From Lumnitzera littorea (Eukaryota > Streptophyta > Magnoliopsida > Myrtales > Combretaceae), in NCBI GenBank assembly GCA_024138015.1, contig JAMXBB010000008.1, positions 40,720,590-40,784,589 of the forward strand: DNA of 64,000 nt, written 5' to 3'. Made by a program: the position numbers and the translations under genes. The notes beneath the pieces are model-generated. The model was not told where the DNA came from, made no database searches, and was given only the letters and a program-made list of their open reading frames with translations. Every line of letters begins with the position of its first letter. The stretch's first letter is position 1. This document shows positions 1 to 11,688 of this stretch, piece by piece.

Positions 1-1176
1 TTCTCCGAAAACCTTAAGGTAACTACATTAGGCTTTTTGTAAAAATCAATTAGAAGGCCTAATTTCAAATTTTCCTTGATTTATTTTTCTTAACTCATCA
101 CAAACCAAAAAAATGAATTTTTTTTTTAATTTTTTATAAATTTTTAAAGATTTTTTGGAAAAAGAGTTATTTTTTTCCTCATTGTTACCCTTTTAATGCT
201 GCTAGACAAAATTAGACTGCCTTAGTTCCCTTTTTTGAATTATAATATGTTGTCAAATTTTATTTAAGAAAAATCATTAGGTTTATTATCCAATTTATTT
301 TTACTTAAGAATAAATCCTATAAGAAAGTTAAGTTTTTATTAGTCTACTTTTAGAAATCCTAAGACATATCCTAGTTTTTGAAAACAACTAATTAGGTTC
401 CTGCTCTTCATGAAAACAATTTTCTAACTAGCAAAACAATTTGGTAGACCTTCTACTTATCCTTTGAGCTATCCTTTAAATTATCTTTTGACCTGCTTTA
501 TGAAAATATTCTAACTCTTTTTTAAAGACCTTCTAACTTACCTATTGCTTTGACTTTGTCTTTAACTGCAATTTCTGAAAGATATTTCTTGGACGAACTA
601 GTTCAACTTTAGAGGCTTAATTGGTTTGGTTTAACTACTTTTCCACTTATTTCAAATTGTCATAAGGAAATTAAGTAACCAAAACTTATATACGAAAGAA
701 AATTGTAATTTGAGTCTCATTTGATAATTTTTTAAGCTTTGGATATCCAGTTTATTTAAAGTTTAAATTTTCATAAAAAAATTTAATTTAAATCCAATCA
801 AAGCTCTGTCTAAAGCTACAATAAACTCAAATAGACTATAATTCGTAACTCAAAAAATATTTCAATTAGACTTCACTTAAAAATGTTTATTTTTGATGAA
901 CTTAATATATTTTACTGAAAGCTTAGAAACTATCAAATTGCATGTACATCTTTGGTTATGAAATATTCTTTTTAGAATTGAAATGACCAATTGACCAGAC
1001 TTTGACAAGTTTGACACTTTCGATATTTTGTATTTTTCTATTTTTTTAATGTATTTTCTCATTTTTTTGTATTCTTTTTACTGACTTTCAATTTTCATAT
1101 TTTCTTAATTTATAATTTTTTTTGGTAAACTTAGCAAAAATGGAAAAAAAAGGGAGGCAAAAATAGGATGCTTACA
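1..1176 (-). mobile_element. Minus-strand LTR piece, Tat/Ogre-like, cut by window edge
   Basis: Read on the minus strand, a TG-starting terminus lies at 1176 and begins TGTAAGCATCCTATTTTTGC. This resembles the starts of the LTRs at 46755 (TGTAGACACCTAATTTTTGC) and 5241. The rest is AT-rich with long T and A runs and no coding domain. The other end is outside the window, so neither length nor a target duplication can be tested. The family name is an inference from the shared start only. Confidence 0.35.
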
Positions 1177-2640
1177 GGGATCATCTATTATTAGACAACC
1201 CTTTATGATACGGACTTCCCTATTTTTGTCAGGTTAGGAAAGTAAGCCATCTGATTGAGCATTTCTCAGAGTTTGGATTTGCTTTAGAAGGGCTTCTTCC
1301 TAATTCTCCCATTTAAAGGGTAGGGGCATTCGATTAACCATTTTAAGGCGATGGAACCTTGTTTACGTATAGCAACATGGAGGCAACCTGATTTCCTTAT
1401 CTTAAGTGGAGATGATCTTTGTTCACTCTTGAGAGAGGGTAGAGAATGTAGGTGTTTTGTTACTAAACTAATCATTTTGTTTAGCCATAGAAGGACATAG
1501 ATTAGAGGTGGAGCTAATTAATGAGCTAAGTATCTTATTCATCCATATGAGTGCAAAGATCGTAGATGGAGCCATTTAATGAGTTTAGCATCTCGTTCAC
1601 TAGTAGGAAGGTAGAGATTGGAAGTGAAGCTTGTCAACAAGCTACATGTCTTCTTTACCCATAGGAGGGAGAAGATCGTAGATTGAGCCATTTGCAAAGT
1701 GTTGGATGGAAACTTTGCTCATTTGTACAAATAGTCTAGAGTATAGAAGGAGACAGGGAGAAAGCTTTCCATAAGGTAGCTAATGCAGATCTATTTGTGT
1801 TAGGGCCTTAGGTTGTGAGTATTCCATGCTTTAAGGATGGGCTAATTGTTAAGCCTTTCTAATCATAAGCATTACTTCTTTGACGATCTAGACACCAAAG
1901 GTGCCTTCCCGGTTAGTTGCTAGCAAAGTTGTTAATTTTGTGGTTTTACCTAGAATTGCTAAGGATTTCATAAACAAAGCTTTGAATCTAAATATAAAAA
2001 TGTAAGTTTCTACATCCTACATAAATTAACTTTTAAAAAAACTATAAATTACTTATAAAATCATAAAAAAATTACATATATAATGCAAATAAAGAAATTC
2101 AACATAAATTTTTCACACAATGTAAGTTATAATACAAATGATTTAGTATAAATTATTATACTAATGTATAAAACTCAAATATAAAAATAAGTATTGCAAA
2201 AAATTACATTACAACTTAAATTATTATAATAAAATACTAAACTAAAACCAAATATTAATTATCAATTGTCTTATCACCAACAAAATTACTATAAGCTCTC
2301 CTAATATAATCATTATCATCGTTATTATTGTCGTCAATGCTAACCATTATTGGTACTACTGTCAATAATATCCATATTTTTCATATTCTAAGTCACTTAA
2401 AGCATTGCTTCGTACTTTACCTTTAATAATACTAATGTCATAAATCTCTTAATCATCTTCTTTCATGACCTAAGGGTTGGTTTAGCCATAGTAGGTCATT
2501 GTATATCATATAAAGATCTTAGATTGGCTCCTTTATCACCCATCGATCTTTTATATGATATATAAGGCTCCTATACTAACTAATTGTTGAATCTTATTTT
2601 GGTTTTCCTTAATTTAACTTATATTAAGCACAACTCACTT
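1177..2640. repeat. Unassigned stretch with a degenerate ~59-bp tandem repeat
   Basis: Between about 1483 and 1715 four diverged units of about 57-60 bp follow one another. Each carries a version of ATAGGAGG, then AGATCGTAGATTGAGCCATTT, then a pyrimidine-rich end such as CATCTCGTTCAC. Around it the sequence is low-complexity. 1990-2640 is AT-rich with ATTATTATC-type triplet runs near 2300-2370. No gene or domain is visible; the small ORFs here show no family features. Confidence 0.4.
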
Positions 2641-3339
2641 ACTATAAATTACTTGACATGAAATTAAGGAAAAATATTTTTCTTAAAAACTATTTAGAAA
2701 AATTGGAGTGATCAACTAGTTAAATTGGTAAAAAATGAAATTAGGGTTTTCGAGTGGGAAAACCCTAATTTAGCCACTTATTTGTAAATATTCTAAAAAA
2801 ATAATTTTTAGAAAATTAAACCAGAAAATTTAAGTTCGAGGGCTAACCTAATAAAATTAAGTTACTATATAAAAATTTAAGAAACTAACTAATGGGCCTT
2901 TATTTTATAATTTTTTAGAAAAATGAAAAAGTGTGTAAAGGATGTTAAAATGCATAAAAATGAAATTTTAATTATTTTTAATTATGAAATTTCTCTAAAA
3001 ATGAAAAGAAAACACAAATATTTTACAAACTTTACAATTGCTCCAAAAGTGCCTACGTAATCGCTAATCGGGATCAAACTAATTGTAATTCTCATCTTTT
3101 TGGAAAAACTTTAATGAGTTGACAAATTTTGTTTATAAAAATAGGCCAGATTTATGTTTTTTAACTAATTTATTTTTATTAAAAAAACTTAAAAACCTAA
3201 TTTTTATTCTCAATTAAAAAAAAAAACCTAAAGACTTAATTTTGAAAAGGACTTCAAGTTAGTATTCTTTATTTTAGGAAAAAATGCCTATGTGACAAAA
3301 CTTTAAAAAAAAAATCAAAAAGGACCTAAATGAAATTAA

Positions 3340-3570
3340 AAAAAAAATGCAATTACTATTGATAATATGCTTAATTATGGAAAACATGTTTGAATCATAA
3401 AAAAAAAATGCCTAACTTTGGAAAAGATACCTAAATTATAGAAAAAATGCCTAATTATAGATAAAATGCCAAAACCATAGAGAAGATGCTTAAGCCATAA
3501 AAAAGATATCTAATTATAGATAACATGCTTAAGTCATGAATAAAATACCTAACCATCCTAATCTTTTAAC
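3340..3570. repeat. Degenerate ~20-bp tandem repeat
   Basis: Successive short units vary on ATGCCTAATTATAGAAAAA, for example around 3405, 3430, 3450, 3485, 3515 and 3540. They lie inside the LTR at 2650-5241. No coding potential. Confidence 0.5.
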
Positions 3571-4531
3571 ATAGAAAAGATACAAGTATTGATAAAAATA
3601 TGCTATTGAACCTAAAAAAAAGTAATGGGATTTTTATTTTCTTATAATTTTCTAAAAATGCTAACATATGTATAGATATGCAAAAGTGTAATCAAAATGA
3701 ATTTTTTTAAATTTTTTTATTATGAATTTAAAATTTTTTTTTTATTTTATATGGTTATCTTAAAGTGGCTTACATACTCATTAGTTATGATCAAACTAAT
3801 GTAGTTCTTTTTTAGAAAAAATTTAGTAAGTGGATCTTTTTTTTTTTAATTTGAAAATTGAGCTAAATTTATGTTTATGTAACAATTTATTATTTAAAAA
3901 AAAACCCAAAAATATCTAATTATGTGAATCTATTTAAAAAAACCTAATTAATTAAATCTTAAAAAAAAAACTCCAGTTAAGATTTTTATTTAAAAAAATC
4001 ACTAATTGTCAAAAATTTATTTTTCTAAAACCTTAAATGCAAAATTTATGTAGATCCATTGAGATAAGCAACTTAGATACATATTTTTACCAAATATATA
4101 AATCTTGAAAAAGATATGTATTTAGATGCAATTTTATGAAAAAGATGTGATTTTTCTAAAACCTTAAATGAATCCACTAAGATATGCAACTTTGGATACA
4201 CATATTTACTCAAGAGATGTATCTTGAAAAAGATATGTATCTAATCTAAAAATGCAAGTTTTGCGAAAAGGATGAAATTTGTATAAAAAATGCAATTTTT
4301 TCTAAAAGGACATAGCATATAATAAAAATTAATCCAATAACCCAATGGTTGGATCTAAAGAGAATAATCACGTAGATTGGACCGGGTTGTGTACATGTGA
4401 TTTGATACTGGTGTACCATAGTATGTGGACTACGTGCGGTGAAGTGCTGGACGATGTTGTGGAGTGCTAGATGTACATGTGCTAGACATTGCTGTGCGTG
4501 ATGCAAGACGTAGCTATGTATTGGTGTGTGA

Positions 4532-4650
4532 GGATGTGTAGTGACATAAGTGTGTGGCTATGAGTGAGGACAGACGTGAGGTCAATGGCGTGTGTATGCG
4601 TAAAGATGTGCAATGACATAAGTGTGTGAGTGAGGATAGACGTGTATGTT
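4532..4650. repeat. Two-copy GT-rich tandem duplication in an LTR leader
   Basis: Unit 1 (about 4532-4603) and unit 2 (about 4604-4650) both run GATGTG..AGTGACATAAGTGTGTG, then GAGTGAGGA and AGACGTG. They sit just downstream of the minus-strand TATA box, inside the untranslated leader expected for this LTR. The small minus-strand ORFs over 4246-4711 are products of this biased composition. Confidence 0.5.
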
Positions 4651-4712
4651 GAGTGAATGTGTCAAACGTATGGAATTTGAAAACATTTAAAAATTTTATA
4701 ATCGAAACCACT

Positions 4713-4721
4713 ATTTATAAA
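4713..4721 (-). promoter_or_regulatory. LTR TATA box (minus)
   Basis: The minus strand reads TTATAAATAG about 525 bp inside the LTR that starts at 5241, the same offset as the TATA box of LTR-D. Confidence 0.45.
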
Positions 4722-5370
4722 CCATGGATTTTGAATCTTTTGGATCTTTTGTTGTGAAGATTTATTCTTAACAAATCCAATATTGATAAGATATGATGAT
4801 ATTCAATTTGGATTTATTAAATTCATTGGAGATTTAATTCAGTTTCTTGAAATCCTATATTAATTTGGGTTTTCTATATTAATCTTAACCTAGTCTATCT
4901 TAATTTAGCCTAATATACACACTAAATCATTTAATAAATTCTAAATCTATTTAGCTTAATATAAATTAGATAAAAAAAATCCATTTTATATTAGATTGGA
5001 CTAAAAAATATTTTTAATGAAGCCTAACTATTCATCGACTCAGAATTTATTAAATTGAATGTATATCTTCAATCATTATTTGATCCGGCCCTAAACGACT
5101 TGATTTGACTCAACTCGGCTTGACACTTTATTATTTCATTTTTTTCAATTTTCGTTTTTTTTATTTTTTCATTTTAATTTTTTTAAGCCTAGCTTAATAA
5201 AAAAAAAAAATTCTAAGGATAGCAAAAATGAGTGGTCTATAGCTGCCCTTCTTTATAGTGAAGTTTGATTAGAACTTTGCTACAAAGACAAAAGAGATAC
5301 CAATTTTTGTCGAATTCTATCTTAAATTGACAGAATGAGGATTACTGACTTGAATGATCAGCTAAGCTGT

Positions 5371-5570
5371 GTCTCATCTTAAAAAGGATACCGACTTGAA
5401 AGATTGATGCAAAGAATAAACTGCTCGTCTTAAAAGGACGAGGTGAAAGAATAGGAGGCTTGTCTTGAAAGGATAAAGCAAAGCAATAAGAACCTATCTT
5501 AAAAAGATAGGGCAAAGGAATAGGAGGCCCGTCTCGAAAGGATGGGGTAAAGGAATTGATAGGAATCAAT
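5371..5570 (+). repeat. Tandem array of ~35-50-bp units, each with a short hairpin
   Basis: About five units share the scheme stem - TTAAAAG-like loop - stem, followed by G(G/C)(T/A)AAAGAATAGGAGGC. The clearest stems are 5424-5429 with 5437-5442 (CTCGTC/GACGAG), 5493-5498 with 5506-5511 (CCTATC/GATAGG) and 5528-5533 with 5541-5546 (CCCGTC/GATGGG). A weaker one is at 5459-5464 with 5472-5477. Stem bases differ between units but pairing is kept. The array lies in DNA resembling an LTR leader or element internal region. Its function is unknown. Confidence 0.65.
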
Positions 5571-6540
5571 CTACAATGATCTCCAAGCCGATGCCAACCT
5601 ATCGGAAGCCGAATTCAACCTGTTCTAACCTCAGGCTAAATTATTCAAAGTTGAGGCTGAAAAGCTTTTACTGAGGTCGAGCTTATATTAGAAGATTGAA
5701 GGGAAGAAAAGGAGCTAATCGGCATCAAGTCTGTCATTTGTCGAGAAGCCAAGAGATCGTACGGTCGAGCATTTAAGGCCAAAGAACAGCTTGGCATAGC
5801 TTAAGAAAGCTAGTGCCAAGCAATCCATGAGTGCAGCAATTATGGGTTGACTTCACTAGGAGCTCGACCACGCATAATAAGACTTCCAAACATCCTATCC
5901 CAGCTTAGATACCCGATTGCCAACCAGCCCTTACTTAGGTCTTATCGCACAGACAGCTTGGATGACTGCATGCGTAGTTTTGTATATGTTGTAAATATTT
6001 TCCTTATTTCAATTATGGGCCATTCTTTAGGGTTTAAGAGCCTTATATATTATTACACTTTTGGCATTAGGGTTTTAGAATTTATTATAAATAGCAACAT
6101 TGTAATTAGCCAACAAATGGATGGAAAAAGAATATAGACAATGATTACACTTAAACATTCCTTTTGAGTAAGGATATTCTTGAGCTCTTACAGCTTACAT
6201 TTCGGATTATTGAGTGTACTTTACTCTTTAATCTCTCTCGTGTTCTTATCAATCTTACCCTTGAGATTGTGGTGAACCCTTCATTTGAGCGGGTTAGTGG
6301 TCGTACCTAACCTCTCATTTGAACCTGAGTGACATTTAGTGTTCATGAGTTGTATTAAACCCGATTCCGAGCTTAACCCTTGATTGTGTTTGTGTCTTGG
6401 TGCATGATATTCATATACATTCATCATCAAAATCCCCTTCCACTTCCTATTCCTCATCCCACTTGAACGTCGAATACCCATTCGTAGTTCATGTCTGTTG
6501 TGTGTTTGTGGATTCACATCAACTCTACTTTGGTAAACCT
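5571..6540 (+). other. LTR-like sequence with TATA box, no gene
   Basis: A TATA box (TTATAAATAG) sits at 6085-6094 after a run of AGGGTTT/TAGGGTTT motifs, with a long leader-like sequence behind it. This is the usual plan of a plus-strand plant LTR promoter. I could not place TG/CA ends, a PBS or a target duplication. The 96-codon ORF at 5847-6137 runs through the TATA box and has no recognisable domain, so I do not call it a gene. Confidence 0.3.
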
Positions 6541-7766
6541 ACATTTTGATGATTGAAGTCTTAATAGGTGTTTAATTATAGGTGGCATTTGACTTAAGAT
6601 TTGTTGAGGGATTGTAATTACTAATATTCCATTTTATTACCTTATTTTAATGGATACTCATTATGGATTGTTGCATACATGGTACCGCATACATATACAT
6701 GTATAATCATGCATGATATACCATACTCATAAAAGGAATAAAATAAATGTGTCATAGCATGGCCCTTAAACTATATTAAGCTTCATAAGCCAATATAAAG
6801 ATCAATAGTCAACCTTTGGTATATGTCTATCTCCATAGACATGAGATAAAAATCATTCTTGTATCTTGATAATGACTCTTACTTCTCTATCACCATAAAC
6901 TAAGAATGACCATGTTAACATCTCTATGTCTCCATTACCATAATGAAAATATGATACATAAAATCCTACTACCATTAGTAGAATTAAATTAAAACATTAT
7001 GAAATTACAACCCATTAAACAATAAATAAATAAATAAAACTTGCTAATCATATAAGTTATAAGGGGCCATGCTATGCACCGTGTAAATAACACATATCAT
7101 ACATATAACACAAATCACATTTATAACATGCATATATAACATCGACGTTTCATATTAACCAATTTTAATTGTTACGCTACAAATAATTAGCATGGTGGTT
7201 CTATTAGCCGATTAGTGGGCATGGGTCAGGGATAGTATCCCCTACAGGGTAGCGCCTTAGAAGCTAAATGACTTTCAAAATCTCGGTTCAGAAAATCCAT
7301 TGAAAAAATTCTAAACCTTTTTACACTAGTGTCAATGTGACATTATCTTGAATTGTGTCACATATAATCGCTAAACATTAGATCTGTTCAACGATTCAAT
7401 AATTCGTGTCTAACAATATTAAACATAGTAAATCCATAGTAATCCATTGTAATCTAATTACATCAGACCTATTCAACCCAATAAAACAAACGATTATGTT
7501 AGTGTTTAACTACATTAAACATAATTAATCCGTTGTAATTTGATTACTTCTAATTTGTTCAATAATTAGACAATCCACCATATATATGTATACATTGACC
7601 TATACTGATTACTCATGCAAATTCATTCGCATCATATATATGAAAATTGGTTTAATAATTAAACAAGTTGCAACAGGTATTAAGTCATATTAATCATTAA
7701 AAGCTATGTTCATACGTATCATGCATACGTATAACATACACAATCAACTTAATTGAAACCGTAAGT
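6541..7766 (-). mobile_element. Probable internal leader of an old LTR element
   Basis: This AT-rich stretch lies on the internal side of the decayed primer-binding site at 7767. It has no gag or pol homology that I can see. Near 7205-7260 a GC-richer block (GGGCATGGGTCAGGGATAGT) stands out. Assignment to the element is by position only. Confidence 0.25.
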
Positions 7767-8222
7767 GGCTTTGATACTACTATTAGGATTTAGGGATAAG
7801 AAAATTTGGTTTTGTAGTGGAATTTTTTTTTTTTGAATAAAACCGAATCCCTAAAACGTTAGTAGATTCATGCAGTAAATTAAATTGATATGAGTAAAGT
7901 TCTTTTACCTTAAGCGAATCTAAGTCACGTAGGTGATGTGGATCTGTAAGCGTTGGGATCTCAAAGCCCTCTCTACGGTATTCACACTTGAAATAACACA
8001 CTAAAATAGGCTACAGTATGAGCTAGCACTAAAATTGAATGCAGCAAATCCCTTACAATTTTTCGAGTTTTCACTCTTTATTTCGGTCTGCAGAGTTTCT
8101 CTATGGGTTTAATGTTGATGATATAATATCAATGTAATCCTAATAGAGAGTTGTCTATATTTATATATAGACCAACAAAAATATCTTCTAGAAGATATTA
8201 TGAGATTTAGTGAGATATTCTT
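7767..8222 (-). mobile_element. Decayed PBS and left part of a minus-strand LTR
   Basis: The + strand reads GGCTTTGATACTA at 7767-7779. This matches the complement of the initiator-Met tRNA primer site (GGCTCTGATACCA) at 11 of 13 positions. The next bases, TATTAGGATTTAGGG, resemble a TGTTGGGATTT-type LTR end. On the minus strand a TATA-like TATATAAATATAG lies near 8155-8170. The LTR is then interrupted by LTR-A1 (8223-11317) and by plastid DNA. A continuation may lie in 11689-12707. Whether it was copia or gypsy cannot be decided. Confidence 0.35.
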
Positions 8223-11200
8223 TGTAAGCTTTACAATCAATCACTCAAGATTTCGATTGGCTGAAAGATTGGATCAAGACTAAATTATAAGTAAAGTCAG
8301 AAATATTAGTAAAAATGATCCCGTAAGTTTGAATTTAAGAAAATAAGCAATAAAATAAAAGAATATAAAAATTCCAAATTTTAAGTATATAACTCGTTAT
8401 TTATCGAAAATGCGTAAAATGCATTCCAATAATTAGCGAATCGCTAGAGATAAATTATATTTATACTAAAAATCATAAAATGACCTAAATAATATTTAAG
8501 AATATTTATTTGTACTATATATGAATTTACATGTAGGTAGAAATATGTGTAATTAGTTAAAATACGCGAAATGTGCTAAAATAATACTAAATAATTAAAA
8601 AAATTCATAATTAATTAAGAAAAAATCAATAAAATTCAGGAAAAATAAGGAATAATCTAGATATAAGTCAAGGTAGCTGGGGAAAATAAGAAAAAAATTA
8701 GCCAATTAAATTAGAACAACATAAAAGTCAAATTGCAAGAAAATAAGGCAATTGTCTTGTCTAATTAATGCACAATAATTTCCCTAAAGCTTTATAAATA
8801 GCAAGAAAATTTCAAAAGCTCATTTGGTCAGTTTAGAGAGTGAGAAAAATAGGGAGAGGCAAAATTGAGAGAAAAATTAGGGTTAGAAAAAAAATAAGAA
8901 AAAACTGTGCAATTAGAGCCATAAAGGGGACCCACATCAGACGAGTAGCTAGGAGTGGACGGCCACCACCACCACACAGTGGTAGCAGCGCCTGGACCGG
9001 CTGACAAGGCCACGGTGGCCGACGGTAGCCGGAGCCACTTAGACTGGTGAGTCCTATTTTCAGCCCGATTTTGTGTAATTTTATAAAAAATAGTAAATAT
9101 TCTTAGAAAATTATAAATTTTGTTATTTTGCAATACTTTTGTATGTAGTTTTTAGAAAAAATATTATTTTGATGAAAATATGTCTCGTGATATTTGGTCT
9201 CTAAGAAATCATGCAAAATCGAGCATGTTTTGGTTTAGAAATAAATGACCTTCGGAGTGTAGTTTTGAACCCAAAATTTTTGTGTAGACTACTTAGATGA
9301 TATAGAATAGTGCTATAAAGGCCGTTTTCAAAAATTAATTTTCAAAAATTTTAGATAGTGTTTAGGCCTTAAAATGAAGTATAAAATAGTTAATTTAGGG
9401 TTAATTAAGTAATTAAAGGGTTAGTGAATAATTATATGTTTTAGGATGTTAAAATCTGATGAAGTATGATACTTGTAGTATTTAGGGTGTTAAATGTAAT
9501 TATTAGGTTAATTATGTAGTAAATGAGTAATAGGGAAAAATAGTAAATTTTAAGTTAATTTTGTAAATTAGGGTAATTAGGTGTAAAATCTAATTTAGGA
9601 TGAATTTAGATACTTTGAAATGATAATTGATGTTGGGAGATGGTAATTAGAGTGAAAGAAATATTAGATGTATATTATATACATAATAGGTGATAATACA
9701 TAATATGTAATTATTGGAAATATAATAATAGAAAATATTAGGATAAAAATTGATATTATATAAATAATAAGAATATATAATAAAACTGATAGAAAACTTA
9801 AATTTATGTAATTCTATGAAAAATGTAAAAATATCTTACATCAGGAGTAAATTCGGTACACTAATAAGGATTTAAGTGTACCGAGTGGAATAAAATACTA
9901 ACTAAGGGTAATGATGGTATTTAGGATATCTAGAAGTAATGTGATTAATTTCACATTATGAGTTGAAACGAATTTCTAAGGTTCGAGTATAAAACAATAC
10001 TTAGAAATCGAACTAAAATCTAATTTGGAAATCGATGCGAAAACTGAACCCGAACCTAACCCCATACCTAGAATAATTGTAAAAGACTTAAGACGTAGAT
10101 AATTAGGTATATTAAACCCTAAACAAAACATAACAATAAGCGCTATAGGATAAACGAACCTATAATAGTTATATGAAATAAAAACTGAAACTACGTTTGT
10201 GTTATAGGGATGATTGGCGATGGCCTGAGTAAGTTGGACCTCGAGTGAGCGAGCGAGTAATCGAGGTAAGTTAGGATTAATATGATGTTATATTTCGGAG
10301 GCTTGAGATTATGCTTGGTTGTGCTTGTTAGATAGTATGTTGTGTGCATGTGCTTGATTATGAGTGATGCTATGATTCTGTTTGTTGTTCTAGCTTGTAT
10401 AATGTGGGTTGTATGAAATGATTGATCATCATAAACTGGACTTAATCAAATATACGACTTGTAATCATAATCGGACTTGTATGGCAACCCATTAGGGGAA
10501 ACTTAGGATTCTTCGGCCAAATATTGACCCCTTCAAAAGGGATAGCGTAGGATTGCAAAGGGTCCTTTCTTCATTCTTAGTCGAACTAAGTGACAGGTGA
10601 GGAGGTCGCAGTGAGTGTGAAGTCAATGGTTCGAAGGTAGTCGCGGGAAGAGCGAGATCTCCATTGTACAAACCTGAGTTTGGTCGTGAGCTGTTACATT
10701 AACGGCAACTCTTCAACCCATATTAAAGCGGGCGCAATTTCTCTAATCTCATGACGGGCTGGATAACGTCGTGCGATAGCATTTACTTGCATATGCATTT
10801 GCTTGCATATGCATTGCACCTAATAAGTTGATTGATAATATTTTTGTGTTTACGGTATAGTTTTAAGTCCTCCATCTTAACTTACTAAGCTGTGGTTGCT
10901 CACATCCCTATAGACATCGTACAGGTGCTGACTAAGAAGCGGCACATAACTACTCTAAAGCTATTAACTGCTGGTTCCTGAGAAGTGAAGAAAAACATTT
11001 AAAGAAAAAATATATATTTTTAAGGTCAAAGCTTTTACTTTAGAATTTCTCATTTTTGAATAATGTAATAACTAGGAAATATATTACGAAGAAATATTGT
11101 AAACTTTAATTGTAATAACTGAATTATAGTGTATATATATTTCCTCACTTTCTTAGGTAAATGATTTATTTAAATTACAAACTGTTTACTTCAAAGCAGG

Positions 11201-11317
11201 TTAGTTGTGGATGCCTTGTGTAGATCAGGTCTAAGATAGCGGTCGTAAGGCCAACTTCTATCTTAGAATGGTTTACACGGCGAGGCTGTTACGACTCTAC
11301 TGCTTCGGGGCATGACA
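8223..11317 (+). mobile_element. LTR-A1: 3.1-kb solo LTR, family A
   Basis: Starts TGTAAG and ends CATGACA (TG...CA), flanked by perfect 5-bp target duplications TTCTT at 8218-8222 and 11318-11322. No direct terminal repeats or internal coding region are present, so it is a solo LTR. It carries a TATA box (8792-8801), a GC-rich leader (about 8930-9045) full of CCACCACCACCACAC, and splice-donor-like sites at 9047 and about 10265. The end ..GCATGACA is typical of LTRs followed by TTTGGTATCAGAGC in plant Ty3/gypsy elements with long LTRs (Del/Tekay-like); that lineage is an inference. Copies A2, A3 and A4 are in this window. Confidence 0.85.
8792..8801 (+). promoter_or_regulatory. TATA box of LTR-A1
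   Basis: TTATAAATAG about 570 bp inside the LTR; the same motif and offset occur in copies A2 and A3. Confidence 0.55.
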
Positions 11318-11322
11318 TTCTT

Positions 11323-11688
11323 TGGGACTATTTTGCCAAGTTCCTTAAAGAGAGTTATCTCGTGCCCCTAGGTATTCTCTACCTACCTACCTGTGTTGGT
11401 TTTGGGTACAGGTACCCTTTTGTTGAAGGTCGTTTGAGCTTTTCCTGGGAATATGGCATGGGTTACTTCAGCGTCGTAGCACCTAGTACTCGAACATTGG
11501 CTCAAGGCATTTTCTCTATCTCTTCTTACCCTGAAAAAGAAGGGACACCTTGTGTCCTTGAACCGATAACCATCTTTCGACTAACCTAGCCTCCTCCGTC
11601 CCTCGGGACCAATAAGGGGTAGTATAGGAATATTCACCTGTTGTCCATCGACTACGCCTTTCAACCTGATCTTAGGCCCTGACTCACT
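11323..11688 (-). pseudogene. Plastid 23S rRNA fragment in nuclear DNA (NUPT)
   Basis: The + strand is the reverse complement of a mid-to-late segment of chloroplast 23S rRNA. Recognisable stretches are TTTTGCCAAGTTCCTTAAAG, GCCCCTAGGTATTCTCTACC, TTGAACCGATAACCATCTTT, CTCCTCCGTCCCTCGGGACC and TTCACCTGTTGTCCATCGAC, running to GGCCCTGACTCAC. The read is continuous for about 365 bp. Scattered changes, many of them C-to-T or G-to-A (for example GCC(A)AGTT for GCCGAGTT, CGT for CGC), fit an old, methylated nuclear copy. It is flanked by transposon DNA and lacks the rest of 23S, so it is not functional. Its left edge coincides with the end of LTR-A1. The 75-codon ORF on + over this span is spurious. 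Confidence 0.9.

Larger units (their letters stand above)
2650..5241 (-). mobile_element. Solo LTR or LTR remnant, same family as LTR-D (Tat/Ogre-like)
   Basis: On the minus strand the element begins at 5241 with TATAGACCACTCATTTTTGC, close to the start of LTR-D at 46755. Two landmarks fall at matching distances from the start: a TATA box (about 525 bp in here, 535 in LTR-D) and the block reading TACGTAGGCA on the element strand (about 2180 here, 2100 in LTR-D). That block, with GAACTACG and GATCCC upstream, recurs in plant Tat/Ogre-type LTRs. A second diverged copy lies near 3770. The left end is estimated from LTR-D and was not found. No target duplication was identified. The G-rich + strand at 4380-4690 corresponds to the C-rich leader of LTR-D. 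Confidence 0.5.

Noticed and set aside
5847..6137. 96-codon ORF
   Set aside because: Runs over an LTR-type TATA box and has no domain.
11323..11688. Working rRNA gene
   Set aside because: Only about 365 bp of a ~2.8-kb rRNA, many substitutions, embedded in transposons.
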